The position numbers and the translations under genes were made by a program. Positions 24,380 through 32,953 of a stretch of 64,000 nucleotides of DNA are shown here, piece by piece. The notes beneath the pieces were generated by a model. The model was not told the DNA's origin. It ran no database searches and saw only the letters and a program-made list of their open reading frames with translations. The stretch comes from Nitrospira sp. (GTDB lineage Bacteria; Nitrospirota; Nitrospiria; Nitrospirales; Nitrospiraceae). The stretch's first letter is position 1. Each line of letters opens with the position of its first letter. Location of the stretch: contig VGXF01000006.1 of assembly GCA_016873435.1 (NCBI GenBank), forward strand, positions 1 to 64,000. Direction: 5' to 3'.

Positions 24380-26224
24380 ATGGCCTACGCTGCGCACGCA
24401 CAGAGTGACCGCTCCCCAAAGCAGGAGAAACAGACGACCCTCCAGCGCACGCTGACGACCGCGCTCAACGAACTGGGCACCGAAACGGCGTTGATTGGGC
24501 TGTTCGAGCTCGAAGGTGGGCCCCTGGCACTCCACGGCTGCCGCGGATTCTCTCCGCGCGAGGCGCAGGCCATACTCCGCACCCTCTCGGTCCAGGATGT
24601 TGACTTGCTGCGGAATGCCACTCTTGCCGATGAAGGTGAATCATTCCGTGCAACACGGCTGCGCATGATCACACCGGTTGCCAAGACGCTGCTGACCGTG
24701 CCGCTCCAGCACCTCCACCGGATCTACGGCGTACTCGTGATTGGCCGGAAGGAAAGCGCCCCCTTCACCAAAAAGGAAAAGGCAATTCTGGAAGGCGCGG
24801 GCGAGCAGATCACGTCGGCACTATCGCGGGCTGATCTGTTCGACGGTACGATCTTGCTGCGCCGCCCAACGGTCGGTTACGAGCCGGCCGCCGCCGCGTC
24901 CCGGCCGGCTGCAACCGCGCCGCTGGCTCCGCTGCTCTCCTATTCGACACCAGAGATGCAGGAACAGGTGACGGCCCTGCTCAACGAGACCGCCGCCACG
25001 CTGCCCTTCGACCGAGCATTCGTCACCGTCTACGATCCCGTGTCCAGCGTCATCGAAATCGTCGGCATGGCCGGCACACCGAATGCCGACCCCAAAAAGG
25101 ATCTCAAGCCCGGGCAGCGCCTGGCGCTCGACGCCTCCGCCTCCGGGTGGGCCATCCGGCACCGCAAGACACGCGCGGACCAGGACCTGGCCTCCTCGCA
25201 GGGCCGCTTTCTCGATTACAAGCCGCTCTACAAGGACCACTACATCTGCGCGCTGGTCGTGCCATTTTTCGTTCGCGGCCAGGTGGGCGGCACCGTGGCC
25301 CTTGTGTCAAAAATTGCGGGGCAGTATTCGCTGGCCGACACCAAACAGCTCGAAGGCCTGATCAGCAAACTGGTGGAGCTGCTCCAGCAAACGCCTGTGC
25401 CGGCCTCGCCGGCTGGAACGGCCACCGACGAGGAGGGCGATGAGGGTACGCCTGCGCCGGGGGCCCCGATGCAGGCCGGCCCCTCCGAGCCGATGATCCG
25501 CAAACAGGAACGGCAGGCGGCGCTGGGCGAATTCAGCACCTTTCTTGCCACGGAAGTCCGCGAACCGATGGCCTCTGTCCGGGCGCAATTGGAAGATATC
25601 ACCCGCGAGGGCATTCTCGACTTCGATCCCCAGACCCGGATCGAAAGTGCGATGCGCGACCTAATCCGCGTGGAAACTACGCTGAACGAAATCCTCGATT
25701 TCGCCAAACCGCTGGAGCTCAACCGCCGCGCATGCCGCATTTCCGAAGTCATCGAAGGCACGCTGAGCCTGGTGTCGAACGATATCGAAATGAACCGGAT
25801 CACCGTCACCAAGGAATACGAGGGCCATCCGGTACCGGTCCGATGCGACGACGCCAAAATGCAGCAGGTGTTTCTCAGCATCGTCAAGAACGCGCTGGAG
25901 GCCATGACGCCGGGCGGCCAGCTGGGCATCAACGTCTCTGCCCAGAAGGGCGGGCGCATGGTGCAGATCGTTATCAGCAACAACGGCGCGCAGATCCCGG
26001 CCGAACACGTGGGAAAGCTGTTTGAGCCTTATTTCACGACCAAGCGGTCTGGCACAGGGCTGGGTCTGGCAACGGTCAAAAAGATCGTGGACGAACATCA
26101 GGGGGAGATTGCGATCGCCAGCGAGCCGGAGCGGACGGCCGTCACCATCCAGTTGCCCGCCGCCCCCGCCCGAGGGGGAGGGCGATTCCGGGGCCGCGGG
26201 CGGGGCCGCCGGCACCGGCGGTGA
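24380..26224 (+). CDS. GAF-domain sensor histidine-kinase-like protein lacking the phospho-acceptor His
   Basis: A 614-residue cytoplasmic protein. Two GAF-like sensor domains (about 10-150 and 190-335) are joined by an Ala/Pro linker, followed by a dimerization helix (about 374-445) and an ATPase domain (about 490-593). The N box (VKNALEAM) and GTGLGL G2 box are intact. In the H box the sequence is FLATEVREP, so threonine 391 replaces the phosphorylated histidine, and the G1 box reads NNGAQIP with N534 for the adenine-binding aspartate. The C-terminus ends in an Arg/Gly-rich tail. No response regulator is adjacent. Confidence 0.8.
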   Translation: MAYAAHAQSDRSPKQEKQTTLQRTLTTALNELGTETALIGLFELEGGPLALHGCRGFSPREAQAILRTLSVQDVDLLRNATLADEGESFRATRLRMITPVAKTLLTVPLQHLHRIYGVLVIGRKESAPFTKKEKAILEGAGEQITSALSRADLFDGTILLRRPTVGYEPAAAASRPAATAPLAPLLSYSTPEMQEQVTALLNETAATLPFDRAFVTVYDPVSSVIEIVGMAGTPNADPKKDLKPGQRLALDASASGWAIRHRKTRADQDLASSQGRFLDYKPLYKDHYICALVVPFFVRGQVGGTVALVSKIAGQYSLADTKQLEGLISKLVELLQQTPVPASPAGTATDEEGDEGTPAPGAPMQAGPSEPMIRKQERQAALGEFSTFLATEVREPMASVRAQLEDITREGILDFDPQTRIESAMRDLIRVETTLNEILDFAKPLELNRRACRISEVIEGTLSLVSNDIEMNRITVTKEYEGHPVPVRCDDAKMQQVFLSIVKNALEAMTPGGQLGINVSAQKGGRMVQIVISNNGAQIPAEHVGKLFEPYFTTKRSGTGLGLATVKKIVDEHQGEIAIASEPERTAVTIQLPAAPARGGGRFRGRGRGRRHRR

Positions 26225-26377
26225 CAATCAGGGAAAACCCCTCTGCCCTACCCCAGTTTCCCCTCTGCCTCTCGTCTTGACACGCTTCCCCGAGGTCGCT
26301 AAGATACGCCCGGTTTTACGCATTTATCAGTCCCGAACACGACATATTTTCCACCATTCTCAAAAGGAGTGCGTGAC

Positions 26378-26752
26378 ATGAAAACGTTGATCAGCACTGT
26401 TGTGGGCGTCGCAATCATCGGTGTAGCCACGTCGGTGGCCATGGCCAATCCCGCGAACCTTCCGAAGCACGAAGGCTATCCAGCGAAGGCGGCCACCAGC
26501 CCGGTGACCGGGCAGTCGCTAGCAAACGATCCCGGTCAGACCAACGCCGGTGGGGACAAAGCGATTGTAAAGTCCGTCGACCGCACGGACAACCACGTTG
26601 AGCAGAAGCTGGTGGACCCGAACAACGCTCGCGTCACCGACAAGTCGGCGGGCTCGGGCCGCGTGCCGAAGGTGCAGGGACCGCAGATTCAGATCAATCC
26701 TCCCGTGACCTCAGCGACCAAGGCGGACGCCAGCATCGGCGCGGCTAAGTAA
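26378..26752 (+). CDS. Small secreted hydrophilic protein of unknown function
   Basis: A 124-residue protein with a clear signal peptide (MKTLISTVVGVAIIGVATSVAMA) and a polar mature part rich in Asn, Lys, Pro and Asp without cysteines, probably disordered. The start has a good ribosome site (AAAAGGAG, 7 bp before ATG). A strong terminator follows within 25 bp, so it is likely a monocistronic, well-expressed gene. I do not recognise the family. Confidence 0.75.
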   Translation: MKTLISTVVGVAIIGVATSVAMANPANLPKHEGYPAKAATSPVTGQSLANDPGQTNAGGDKAIVKSVDRTDNHVEQKLVDPNNARVTDKSAGSGRVPKVQGPQIQINPPVTSATKADASIGAAK

Positions 26753-26773
26753 GCTTTTTCGTGAGACATCAAC

Positions 26774-26801
26774 TGGGGCCGCCGGGAAACCGGCGGCCCC
26801 A
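26774..26801 (+). terminator. Rho-independent terminator
   Basis: A perfect 12-bp GC-rich stem (TGGGGCCGCCGG and its complement) closed by a GAAA tetraloop and followed by TTTGATTT, 21 bp after the small secreted-protein stop codon. Confidence 0.85.
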
Positions 26802-26960
26802 TTTGATTTGTGCCGTGCCCTCCCGTTCTGACTTAGAAGGGCTTCCCGCAGAATGGTCAAACCGGTCACCCGGCGAGGCGGCAGCAAACGCCGGCCCGAG
26901 CGATACGTTTTCAGTGCGTTGCGGGTCTGCGTGAGGCGAGAACAACGCCAAAAGCCATTT

Positions 26961-27503
26961 TCACCCTTCTGCCAGTCGAAAGCGCCACGGTTTTTTTGCC
27001 CAGATTCCAGCATATTCAACTCCGATCCTTCGACCAGCCTCAATGCGCGAGTGGACAGTTCGTCTGCCCCGATCCTCAACCCACAACTGCGAGCCCGCCG
27101 TCAGATCTTTGCAATTTAACGTCCGATCGATCGCCAGAAACCGGCAGACACGACCGGGACCGTCGATCCGCACCTGCGCCGCCACATCTTCCACCGCCCG
27201 CACCAAGATGGCGGAGGGAAAGCCTTCCCGCTCCGTGACGATATTGAAGCAGTGGTGCATGCCGTAGATTAAATAGACATACGACACCCCGGCCGGGCCG
27301 AACATGACGTCCGTGCGGCCCGTGCGCCCCTTCGAGGCGTGGCAGGCGCGATCCTCCATGCCGATATAGGCTTCTACTTCCACGATCCGTCCAGTAATAG
27401 TCCTGCGGCCAAGTCTCCGGACAAGGTACTTGCCCAGCAACGACCGGGCCACCCGAAGCGTGGGTCTATTGTAATACCGGCGCTGCAAGACAACGGGGCG
27501 CAT
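26961..27503 (-). CDS. mpg: DNA-3-methyladenine glycosylase (AAG/MPG family)
   Basis: Base-excision enzyme removing alkylated purines. The 180-residue protein shows the family order LARSLLGKYLVRR-like start (VARSLLGKYLV), GRIVEVEAYIGMEDRACHA with the catalytic glutamate, GPAGVSYVYLIYGMHHCFNIV, GPGRVCRFLAIDRTLNC and the C-terminal PWRF. It is slightly shorter than many homologs but complete. It is transcribed leftward, convergent to the secreted-protein gene. Confidence 0.92.
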   Translation of the reverse strand: MRPVVLQRRYYNRPTLRVARSLLGKYLVRRLGRRTITGRIVEVEAYIGMEDRACHASKGRTGRTDVMFGPAGVSYVYLIYGMHHCFNIVTEREGFPSAILVRAVEDVAAQVRIDGPGRVCRFLAIDRTLNCKDLTAGSQLWVEDRGRRTVHSRIEAGRRIGVEYAGIWAKKPWRFRLAEG

Positions 27504-27595
27504 GGTAATTGTTAGTGATCACCGTTTACTGGCGCGAAGCCTTCCGGCAATGCATCATTCCACATAGCGCATTAAACATTCGCGCACATCGCGCG

Positions 27596-29644
27596 TCAAA
27601 AGTACCATGCCAAGCCGCCCATGAGCATGCGCGGGTTCCCTGGCACGAAGTGAATATCACTTGCTCCGGCTAACTCGTTTCTCAGGCGTGATTGAAATGC
27701 AAAGGTCGCCTGTTCCCATTTAGTGTCCAAGAGATTCTGCACGAAAAGAAAGGCCTCGAGCCGCCCACCCTCCAATTTGACCGGCACCTGATAGCGCGTC
27801 GCGAGGTCGAAGGTCAGCCACGACGGTGCATGGACGCTTTTGTTCTCCGCCAGTGGACGGACCCCCAGATAGGTCGCCTGCAATTGCGTCGTCACCCCCT
27901 GCGGCCATTTGACGATGGCTGCACCATAGGCCGTGAGTTCCGGTGCCAGCGGGATGGCACTGCCATTCGTGAATTCCGCTTTTGTCCACGTCACGCTGCC
28001 GTTGAAGGCCAGTGGGCCCCAGACTGGCCCGCGCGCGCCGGCTTCCAGACCGCGCCGCCGGCTGGCGCCACGAATCTGCGTCGTCCCCTGATCGCCAACG
28101 AACACCAATTCGGAATTTAAATCCACCGCCCAGAGGGTCCCGGTCAATTCCATGCCGCCCGGTCCCCACGGTTTTGAGCGGATGCCAACCTCGTAGGTGC
28201 GCGCGCGGGCCAGCGGCGCGGAGCCGCTCGTAATGGATGCTCGTGCGTCGTTGCTGTGAAAGCCCTCGCCATAATTGGCAAACAATTCCGTCGCGCCCCA
28301 GGGCCCGAGGATCAGATTTGCCTTGGGCAGCAGAATGGATGACATCGCCCGTCCGCCCGATTGCGTCGCGCACGCCGCACAGCGATTGCGGACATCGAAC
28401 GTGAAGGTCTCGCTGCGCATACCGCCGGCCACTCGCAGCCAGCGGGCCAGTTGTAACTCCCCCGTCACATAGGGTGAATAGGATGCCTCCAGCACCTCGC
28501 TGTCCGTTGTCACGCCGGTCGGATCGCGTTTCACTTGGGGAGCCAGCCGGGCATGAATAGCATCCCCCCGGCTTTGCACCCCGACTGTCGCAGACGCATC
28601 CATCTCCAGCAGCTTCCCGACTTGACGGTAACCAAGATCGCCACCGTACATCACACGGCGGTCGGCTTGCAGAAACCCGTCGCCCTCCGTTTGATTATTC
28701 AGAAAGAAAGTGAAATTCGAGAAGAGATCGAGCCGGTAATACTGCGCATAGCCATTGGCGAAGAAACTCCCACCTGTCGTCGTATCATAGTGAAGGTTGA
28801 GCCGGCCGGTGACGCGGGTCGTCCGGCCGCCCTCGGTCGGATCGACCGAACCGAAGCGGTCCAACGTCCCGCCTGTGACGGCCCGCAGCGGAATTTGTCC
28901 CGACCCGTTCCACTGGGCCTTGTGAAAGGTCCCGGTCAGGCTGAGCTCCGATCGCGCATTCGGATGCATCGTCATTTTGCCCATCAGATTACTTCGAAAA
29001 TAGCGGTTGTCGTTCTGAACGGGCCCGTTCGTATAGTAGCCTTCGGCGGCAACCAGCGTGCGGACCTCCCCGGTGGTCGGCGAGAACATGAGCAGATGCC
29101 GTTGCGTATCGAATTGTCCACCGGACAATTGCACCACGCCTTCCTTGACCACCTCGCGGGTTTTGAAGTCGACGGCGCCCGCGGTAGCGAAGTCTCCAAA
29201 CCGGGCATCGTAGGACCCCTTGTGGACGTCCAGCCCCTCGATCGTCTCCGGAATGATGAAGTTCAGATCCGCATAGCCCTGCCCATGCGCGTGGGAGCGG
29301 AGATTGACCGGCATGCCGTCGGCGAAAAATGCGACGTCCGTGCCGTGGTCCGCATCAAATCCGCGCAGGAAATACTGGTCGGCCTTGCCCGCTCCCCCGG
29401 AATGCTCCACGGCGATGAAGCCGGGAATCAGGCGCAGCACCTGGGCCGGACGGCCCTGCGGCTGCAACACGTATTCATTGTCGGGAATAAACTGTTGCGA
29501 GGAAGCCGCGATGGGCTGGTCGGTCATCACCCCGACTTCCGGCACGGCAATCTCCGGCAGGCCCGGATCGTGCGCGAATAGCGGCGGCACACCAAAAAAA
29601 GCCCATAGATACCAGATTGTCAGGACGAATCCGCGCGGGCGCAT
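27596..29644 (-). CDS. TonB-dependent outer-membrane receptor (probable nickel uptake)
   Basis: A 682-residue outer-membrane gated channel: signal peptide (about residues 1-24), plug domain with VLRLIPGFIAVEHSGGAGKADQYFLRGFDADHGTDVAFFADG, and a 22-strand barrel ending in an aromatic residue (GGLAWYF). A His-containing stretch NLRSHAHGQGYADLNFI lies in the plug. Its gene starts 6 bp after nikR, so the two are one transcription unit and NikR probably controls it; nickel (or a nickel chelate) is therefore the likely cargo. No ExbB/TonB genes are adjacent; a set lies at 37-45 kb. Confidence 0.88.
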   Translation of the reverse strand: MRPRGFVLTIWYLWAFFGVPPLFAHDPGLPEIAVPEVGVMTDQPIAASSQQFIPDNEYVLQPQGRPAQVLRLIPGFIAVEHSGGAGKADQYFLRGFDADHGTDVAFFADGMPVNLRSHAHGQGYADLNFIIPETIEGLDVHKGSYDARFGDFATAGAVDFKTREVVKEGVVQLSGGQFDTQRHLLMFSPTTGEVRTLVAAEGYYTNGPVQNDNRYFRSNLMGKMTMHPNARSELSLTGTFHKAQWNGSGQIPLRAVTGGTLDRFGSVDPTEGGRTTRVTGRLNLHYDTTTGGSFFANGYAQYYRLDLFSNFTFFLNNQTEGDGFLQADRRVMYGGDLGYRQVGKLLEMDASATVGVQSRGDAIHARLAPQVKRDPTGVTTDSEVLEASYSPYVTGELQLARWLRVAGGMRSETFTFDVRNRCAACATQSGGRAMSSILLPKANLILGPWGATELFANYGEGFHSNDARASITSGSAPLARARTYEVGIRSKPWGPGGMELTGTLWAVDLNSELVFVGDQGTTQIRGASRRRGLEAGARGPVWGPLAFNGSVTWTKAEFTNGSAIPLAPELTAYGAAIVKWPQGVTTQLQATYLGVRPLAENKSVHAPSWLTFDLATRYQVPVKLEGGRLEAFLFVQNLLDTKWEQATFAFQSRLRNELAGASDIHFVPGNPRMLMGGLAWYF

Positions 29645-29650
29645 GACGAA

Positions 29651-30067
29651 TCAGTGGAAGCCCTTTGCTGTGGTCGTCATCGCCAACTTGCCGTGCTTGA
29701 CGCCCTTGGTCCCGATCAGGATATCGGCCACTTTGCGAACCTCCGAGCCGCGGCCCCGTACGACCAGCACCTCCAGACAATGGTCATGGTCCAGATGCAC
29801 GTGCATGCCGGAAACGATCAGACGCTGATAGTCGTGCTGGATGCTGGTGAGCTTGTCGGTCAGGGCGCGGACGTGATGGTCATAGACGATCGTAACCGTC
29901 CCGACCGTATCTTGGTCCGCGCCCCACTCCTGCTCGACCAGATTGCCCCTGATCAGGTCGCGGAGGGCCTCCGACCGGTTGAGGTACCCCTTGCGGGCGA
30001 TCAGCTTGTCGAAGTCGTCGAGCAGATGGTGGTCGAGGGAGACGCCGAACCGGACAAGTTTTTTCAT
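29651..30067 (-). CDS. nikR: Nickel-responsive regulator NikR
   Basis: A 138-residue ribbon-helix-helix/ACT repressor. The N-terminal strand [11 protein letters not shown] with the helices after it is the DNA-binding part. The high-affinity nickel ligands are conserved with an offset of two from E. coli: H78, H89, H91 (SGMHVHLDH) and C97. It probably represses its own operon, including the TonB-dependent receptor downstream, through the inverted repeat just upstream (30075-30105). Nickel would serve urease or hydrogenase, which are not in this window. Confidence 0.93.
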   Translation of the reverse strand: MKKLVRFGVSLDHHLLDDFDKLIARKGYLNRSEALRDLIRGNLVEQEWGADQDTVGTVTIVYDHHVRALTDKLTSIQHDYQRLIVSGMHVHLDHDHCLEVLVVRGRGSEVRKVADILIGTKGVKHGKLAMTTTAKGFH

Positions 30068-30074
30068 GCCACCC

Positions 30075-30105
30075 TCGTGCTACGAATTGTGAAAACGTAG
30101 CACGA
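30075..30105 (-). promoter_or_regulatory. Probable NikR operator
   Basis: A perfect inverted repeat: TCGTGCTACG (30075-30084) and its complement (30096-30105) around an 11-bp AT-rich spacer, starting 8 bp upstream of nikR. The core GTGCTAC-N13-GTAGCAC has the long-spaced half-site layout expected for a NikR tetramer. Confidence 0.75.
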
Positions 30106-30181
30106 CAATAGCACCGCGGCCCCCCGAACTCAATGACTATTCCCAGCGAGCCCGCGCCGGGGAGGTCGGTTTCAGCGGCTG

Positions 30182-31627
30182 TTAGCCGCCTTCGATGGGC
30201 ACGTAAAGAATCGTCCCCTGGCGGTTGATGAGTAGGAGGGTCAGATCCTTGGGTTTGATCGGTTCCACCAGGCGCTGGTAGGCCTGTAGGTCGGCGACCG
30301 GTTTGCGGTTCACTTCCAGGATTTGATCGCCCATCGAAATGCCGGCCGATTCGACCAGGCTCCCTTCCTCGACTGCTGTGACGACCACGCCGCTCGTGGA
30401 CGTCAGGCCCAGTTGCCGAGCCACCTGCGGAGTCACTTCCTCGACCAGCAGCCCGCCCAGCGGATGGCTCAGCGAAACGCCGTGCGCTGATGCGGCCGCC
30501 CGCTTTGTGCGCTCGCGGGGCGCTTCCTGGATCAGCAATTCGGCCTGCCCCGGCTTGTTGTCACGAATGAACTCGAGTCGGTGCTTGCTGCCGATCGGTG
30601 CCAGTGCGATGACGTTGCGTAGATGGCCCGAGTCCACGACGTCCCTGCCGTCGAACCGCACCAGCACGTCGCCACGCTTGAGCCCGGCTTTGTCGGCCGC
30701 CCCCTTCGCGAACACGTCCGTAACGATGACCCCCTTCACTTCCGGCAGCCGGAACATCTTGGTCAACAGCGGCGTCACATCCTGCGTGCCGGCGCCGAGA
30801 AAGCCGCGCACCACGCGGCCCGTTTTAAGCAGGCTCTGCATGGCCGCCCGCGCCATATTGCTAGGAATGGCAAACCCCACGCCGACGCTGCCGCCGGTCG
30901 TGCTGGCGATGGCCGTGTTGATGCCCACCAGCTCGCCCTTCACGTTCACCAGCGCGCCCCCCGAATTACCTGGATTGATCGGCGCGTCGGTCTGGATGAA
31001 ATCCTCGTAGTCGGCTACGCCGACGTCCGCCCGCCCGACCGCGCTGACGATACCGAACGTGACCGTCTGGTTGAGCCCCAGCGGATTGCCGATGGCTAGG
31101 ACAAAATCGCCTGCCGTCAGCTGGCTGGAATCGCCCCAGGCCACGGTCGGCAGGCCACCGGCCTCGATCTTCACGACCGCCATATCCGTCTTGGGATCGG
31201 TAGCCACGACGCGGCCCTTGAATTGCCGCCGGTCCGCCAGCAACACCTCCACGTTCACCGCCTCCGCCACGACGTGATTGTTCGTGACGATGTAGCCGTC
31301 TGAGGACACGATGACGCCGGAGCCCTGCCCGTACTGGCGGCGCGGGGTGGGCTGCGAGAAAAGGCCGAACGGAAGCCCCTCGTCACTGAACGCCTGCTCG
31401 CGCACGATGACCGTGGACGCGATGTTGACGACCGCGGGCGTGACCTTCGCCGCCGTGCCCTTGATCTGGCTCTGCAGATCCGACAAGTTGGCGGCGGCCG
31501 GCGCCGTCGGACCGCACCAGACAAACACGCACAGCAGTCCGATCAACCCCTGCCGGGCTGGATTGCTCTGCCCGTTATTTCTTCTCACTCTTCCTGCTCT
31601 TGCCGTCCAGGGCCAGGATGCTGGCAA
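30182..31627 (-). CDS. degP: HtrA/DegP-family periplasmic serine protease
   Basis: An envelope protease/chaperone of about 481 residues. A hydrophobic segment near residues 28-46 is the signal or anchor. The trypsin-like domain carries the triad H118 (TNNHVV), D148 (TDMAVVK) and S222 (NPGNSGGAL). Two PDZ domains follow (about 270-365 and 385-478). The called start overlaps the upstream thioredoxin-fold gene by 53 bp; a TTG or other start nearer the hydrophobic segment is plausible. The pairing with a disulfide-type protein suggests a periplasmic quality-control operon. Confidence 0.9.
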   Translation of the reverse strand: MPASWPWTARAGRVRRNNGQSNPARQGLIGLLCVFVWCGPTAPAAANLSDLQSQIKGTAAKVTPAVVNIASTVIVREQAFSDEGLPFGLFSQPTPRRQYGQGSGVIVSSDGYIVTNNHVVAEAVNVEVLLADRRQFKGRVVATDPKTDMAVVKIEAGGLPTVAWGDSSQLTAGDFVLAIGNPLGLNQTVTFGIVSAVGRADVGVADYEDFIQTDAPINPGNSGGALVNVKGELVGINTAIASTTGGSVGVGFAIPSNMARAAMQSLLKTGRVVRGFLGAGTQDVTPLLTKMFRLPEVKGVIVTDVFAKGAADKAGLKRGDVLVRFDGRDVVDSGHLRNVIALAPIGSKHRLEFIRDNKPGQAELLIQEAPRERTKRAAASAHGVSLSHPLGGLLVEEVTPQVARQLGLTSTSGVVVTAVEEGSLVESAGISMGDQILEVNRKPVADLQAYQRLVEPIKPKDLTLLLINRQGTILYVPIEGG

Positions 31628-32252
31628 TCACCGTCTTGAGATTGTCGGGTTGCAGGTTTTCGCCTTCGACCTTAATGTTGCCATCGAGCACCACTGTCGG
31701 CGTGTACTGGATCTTCACCCGCTCCCCCCACTTGCGGCCGGCCTCGAAGGCGGCCGCGGGCTTGCCGCCGTCCAGCCCGGCCTCGAACGTAGCCGGGTCG
31801 AGCCCGACTTCTTTAATCAGGGTCTCGCGGATCGTCTTGTCGAGCACGTGCAGCTTGTCCTTGTGGATCGTGCGGAAGAGGACCTTCTTCATTGCCGTCC
31901 CCCGCCCCATGATCTTGGCCTGCTCGTACATTTCGAAGGCCGTCGGCAGCTTGCTGTTGATGACGGGAAACCCGACCATCGTGATCTCCACCTTACCACC
32001 AAATTCCTTCTCCATCATGATGGCGACGGTCTGCTCAAACATGTGGCAGTGGGGGCAGTAAAAGTCGGCGAACGTGGTCATCTTTACCCGGCCCGGCTCG
32101 TGCGTGTTTTTTTCGTTTGCGAGAATTTCGTATTTGCCCTCGTATTTCGACGTCACGCCTCCGTCGACGCCTCGCGGCGCGGCCGGGCTGGCCCAGACCG
32201 GTCCGCCGACCATGACCGTCAGCATGATCGCCGCCATCACCATTCGGTGCAT
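31575..32252 (-). CDS. Thioredoxin-fold disulfide oxidoreductase (DsbA-like)
   Basis: A 225-residue periplasmic protein. Signal peptide about residues 1-23 (MVMAAIMLTVMVGGPVWA). The active site is C66-P-H-C69 in FADFYCPHCHMFEQTV, as in DsbA, and the cis-proline loop is YTPTVVLDG. ATG 32252 is chosen because AGGAAG lies just upstream and the signal peptide starts there. It probably introduces disulfides into exported proteins; the gene precedes and overlaps the degP-type gene. Confidence 0.88.
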   Translation of the reverse strand: MHRMVMAAIMLTVMVGGPVWASPAAPRGVDGGVTSKYEGKYEILANEKNTHEPGRVKMTTFADFYCPHCHMFEQTVAIMMEKEFGGKVEITMVGFPVINSKLPTAFEMYEQAKIMGRGTAMKKVLFRTIHKDKLHVLDKTIRETLIKEVGLDPATFEAGLDGGKPAAAFEAGRKWGERVKIQYTPTVVLDGNIKVEGENLQPDNLKTVIASILALDGKSRKSEKK

Positions 32253-32308
32253 ACGTTTCTTCCTTTCTTGACAACGGAAAACGGGGCTCATTATAGCCAA
32301 TCTGCTGT

Positions 32309-32314
32309 TATAAT
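32309..32314 (+). promoter_or_regulatory. TATAAT box directly before the slp start
   Basis: A perfect TATAAT lies only 5 bp before the ATG at 32320. If used as a -10 box, transcription would start at or within the start codon, giving a leaderless message. A second TATAAT on the minus strand (32290-32295) can serve the divergent thioredoxin-fold gene. Confidence 0.4.
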
Positions 32315-32319
32315 GAATC

Positions 32320-32862
32320 ATGATTCCTCGCGTGCACAGCCTGATCTTCGCACTGGCCGCACTGCTGGCCGGTTGCGCCGGCAATCCAGTCGTGCCCGCC
32401 GCCCTTGCCGCCCAGCTCGACAAGACCCTGACCTTCACGCTACTCCGCCAGTCTGCCGATTCCTACCGCGGCCATCTGATCGTCTTAGGCGGCGAAGTGC
32501 TGTCGGCGAAACGGCTCAAGGACGGCACGCGGATCGAGGTCCTGGAGATTCCACTGGAAGGATCCCTGGAACCGGGACCGGACCGCACGATGTCGGAAGG
32601 CCGGTTTGTCGCCATCCAGACGGAATTTCTCGACCCTGCGACTCTCCCCCCCGGCACGCGGCTCACCGTCGTCGGCGAGGTGACCGGCTCCGCGGTCGAT
32701 AAACTCGACGAAACGGACTACACCTTCCCGGTGCTGGAGATCAAAGCCTTGAGGGTCTGGCCGAGGAGAGAAGAATCCTACGCCCGCACGCCCTATTACT
32801 ACTACCCGCCCTCATACTACTGGCGGCCGTACTACCACACGTTCGGACGAATCAGGCGGTAG
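32320..32862 (+). CDS. Slp-family outer-membrane lipoprotein
   Basis: A 180-residue lipoprotein with signal peptide and lipobox LLAGC (Cys about residue 19). The segments LLRQSADSYRGHLIVLGGEVL, GTRIEVLEIPL, GRFVAIQTEFLDP and GTRLTVVGEV match the Slp family of starvation-induced lipoproteins. The C-terminus is tyrosine/proline-rich (TPYYYYPPSYYWRPYY), a feature often seen in these proteins. It is divergent to the thioredoxin-fold gene and no ribosome site is visible. Confidence 0.87.
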   Translation: MIPRVHSLIFALAALLAGCAGNPVVPAALAAQLDKTLTFTLLRQSADSYRGHLIVLGGEVLSAKRLKDGTRIEVLEIPLEGSLEPGPDRTMSEGRFVAIQTEFLDPATLPPGTRLTVVGEVTGSAVDKLDETDYTFPVLEIKALRVWPRREESYARTPYYYYPPSYYWRPYYHTFGRIRR

Positions 32863-32953
32863 CGCGAGAACGCGAGCGGGACTTGCGAGAAAGGCGCGCC
32901 TCGCCGGAGGCTCCCCCGGCCACACGCGCGGCTCTCGCAGGTGCGATCAGCGC

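Noticed and set aside
28535-29581. 348-codon plus-strand open frame
   Set aside because: Antisense to the TonB-dependent receptor, no domain evidence.
31311-32702. 463-codon plus-strand open frame
   Set aside because: It lies opposite the protease and thioredoxin-fold genes, which have clear active sites; translation shows no family signature.
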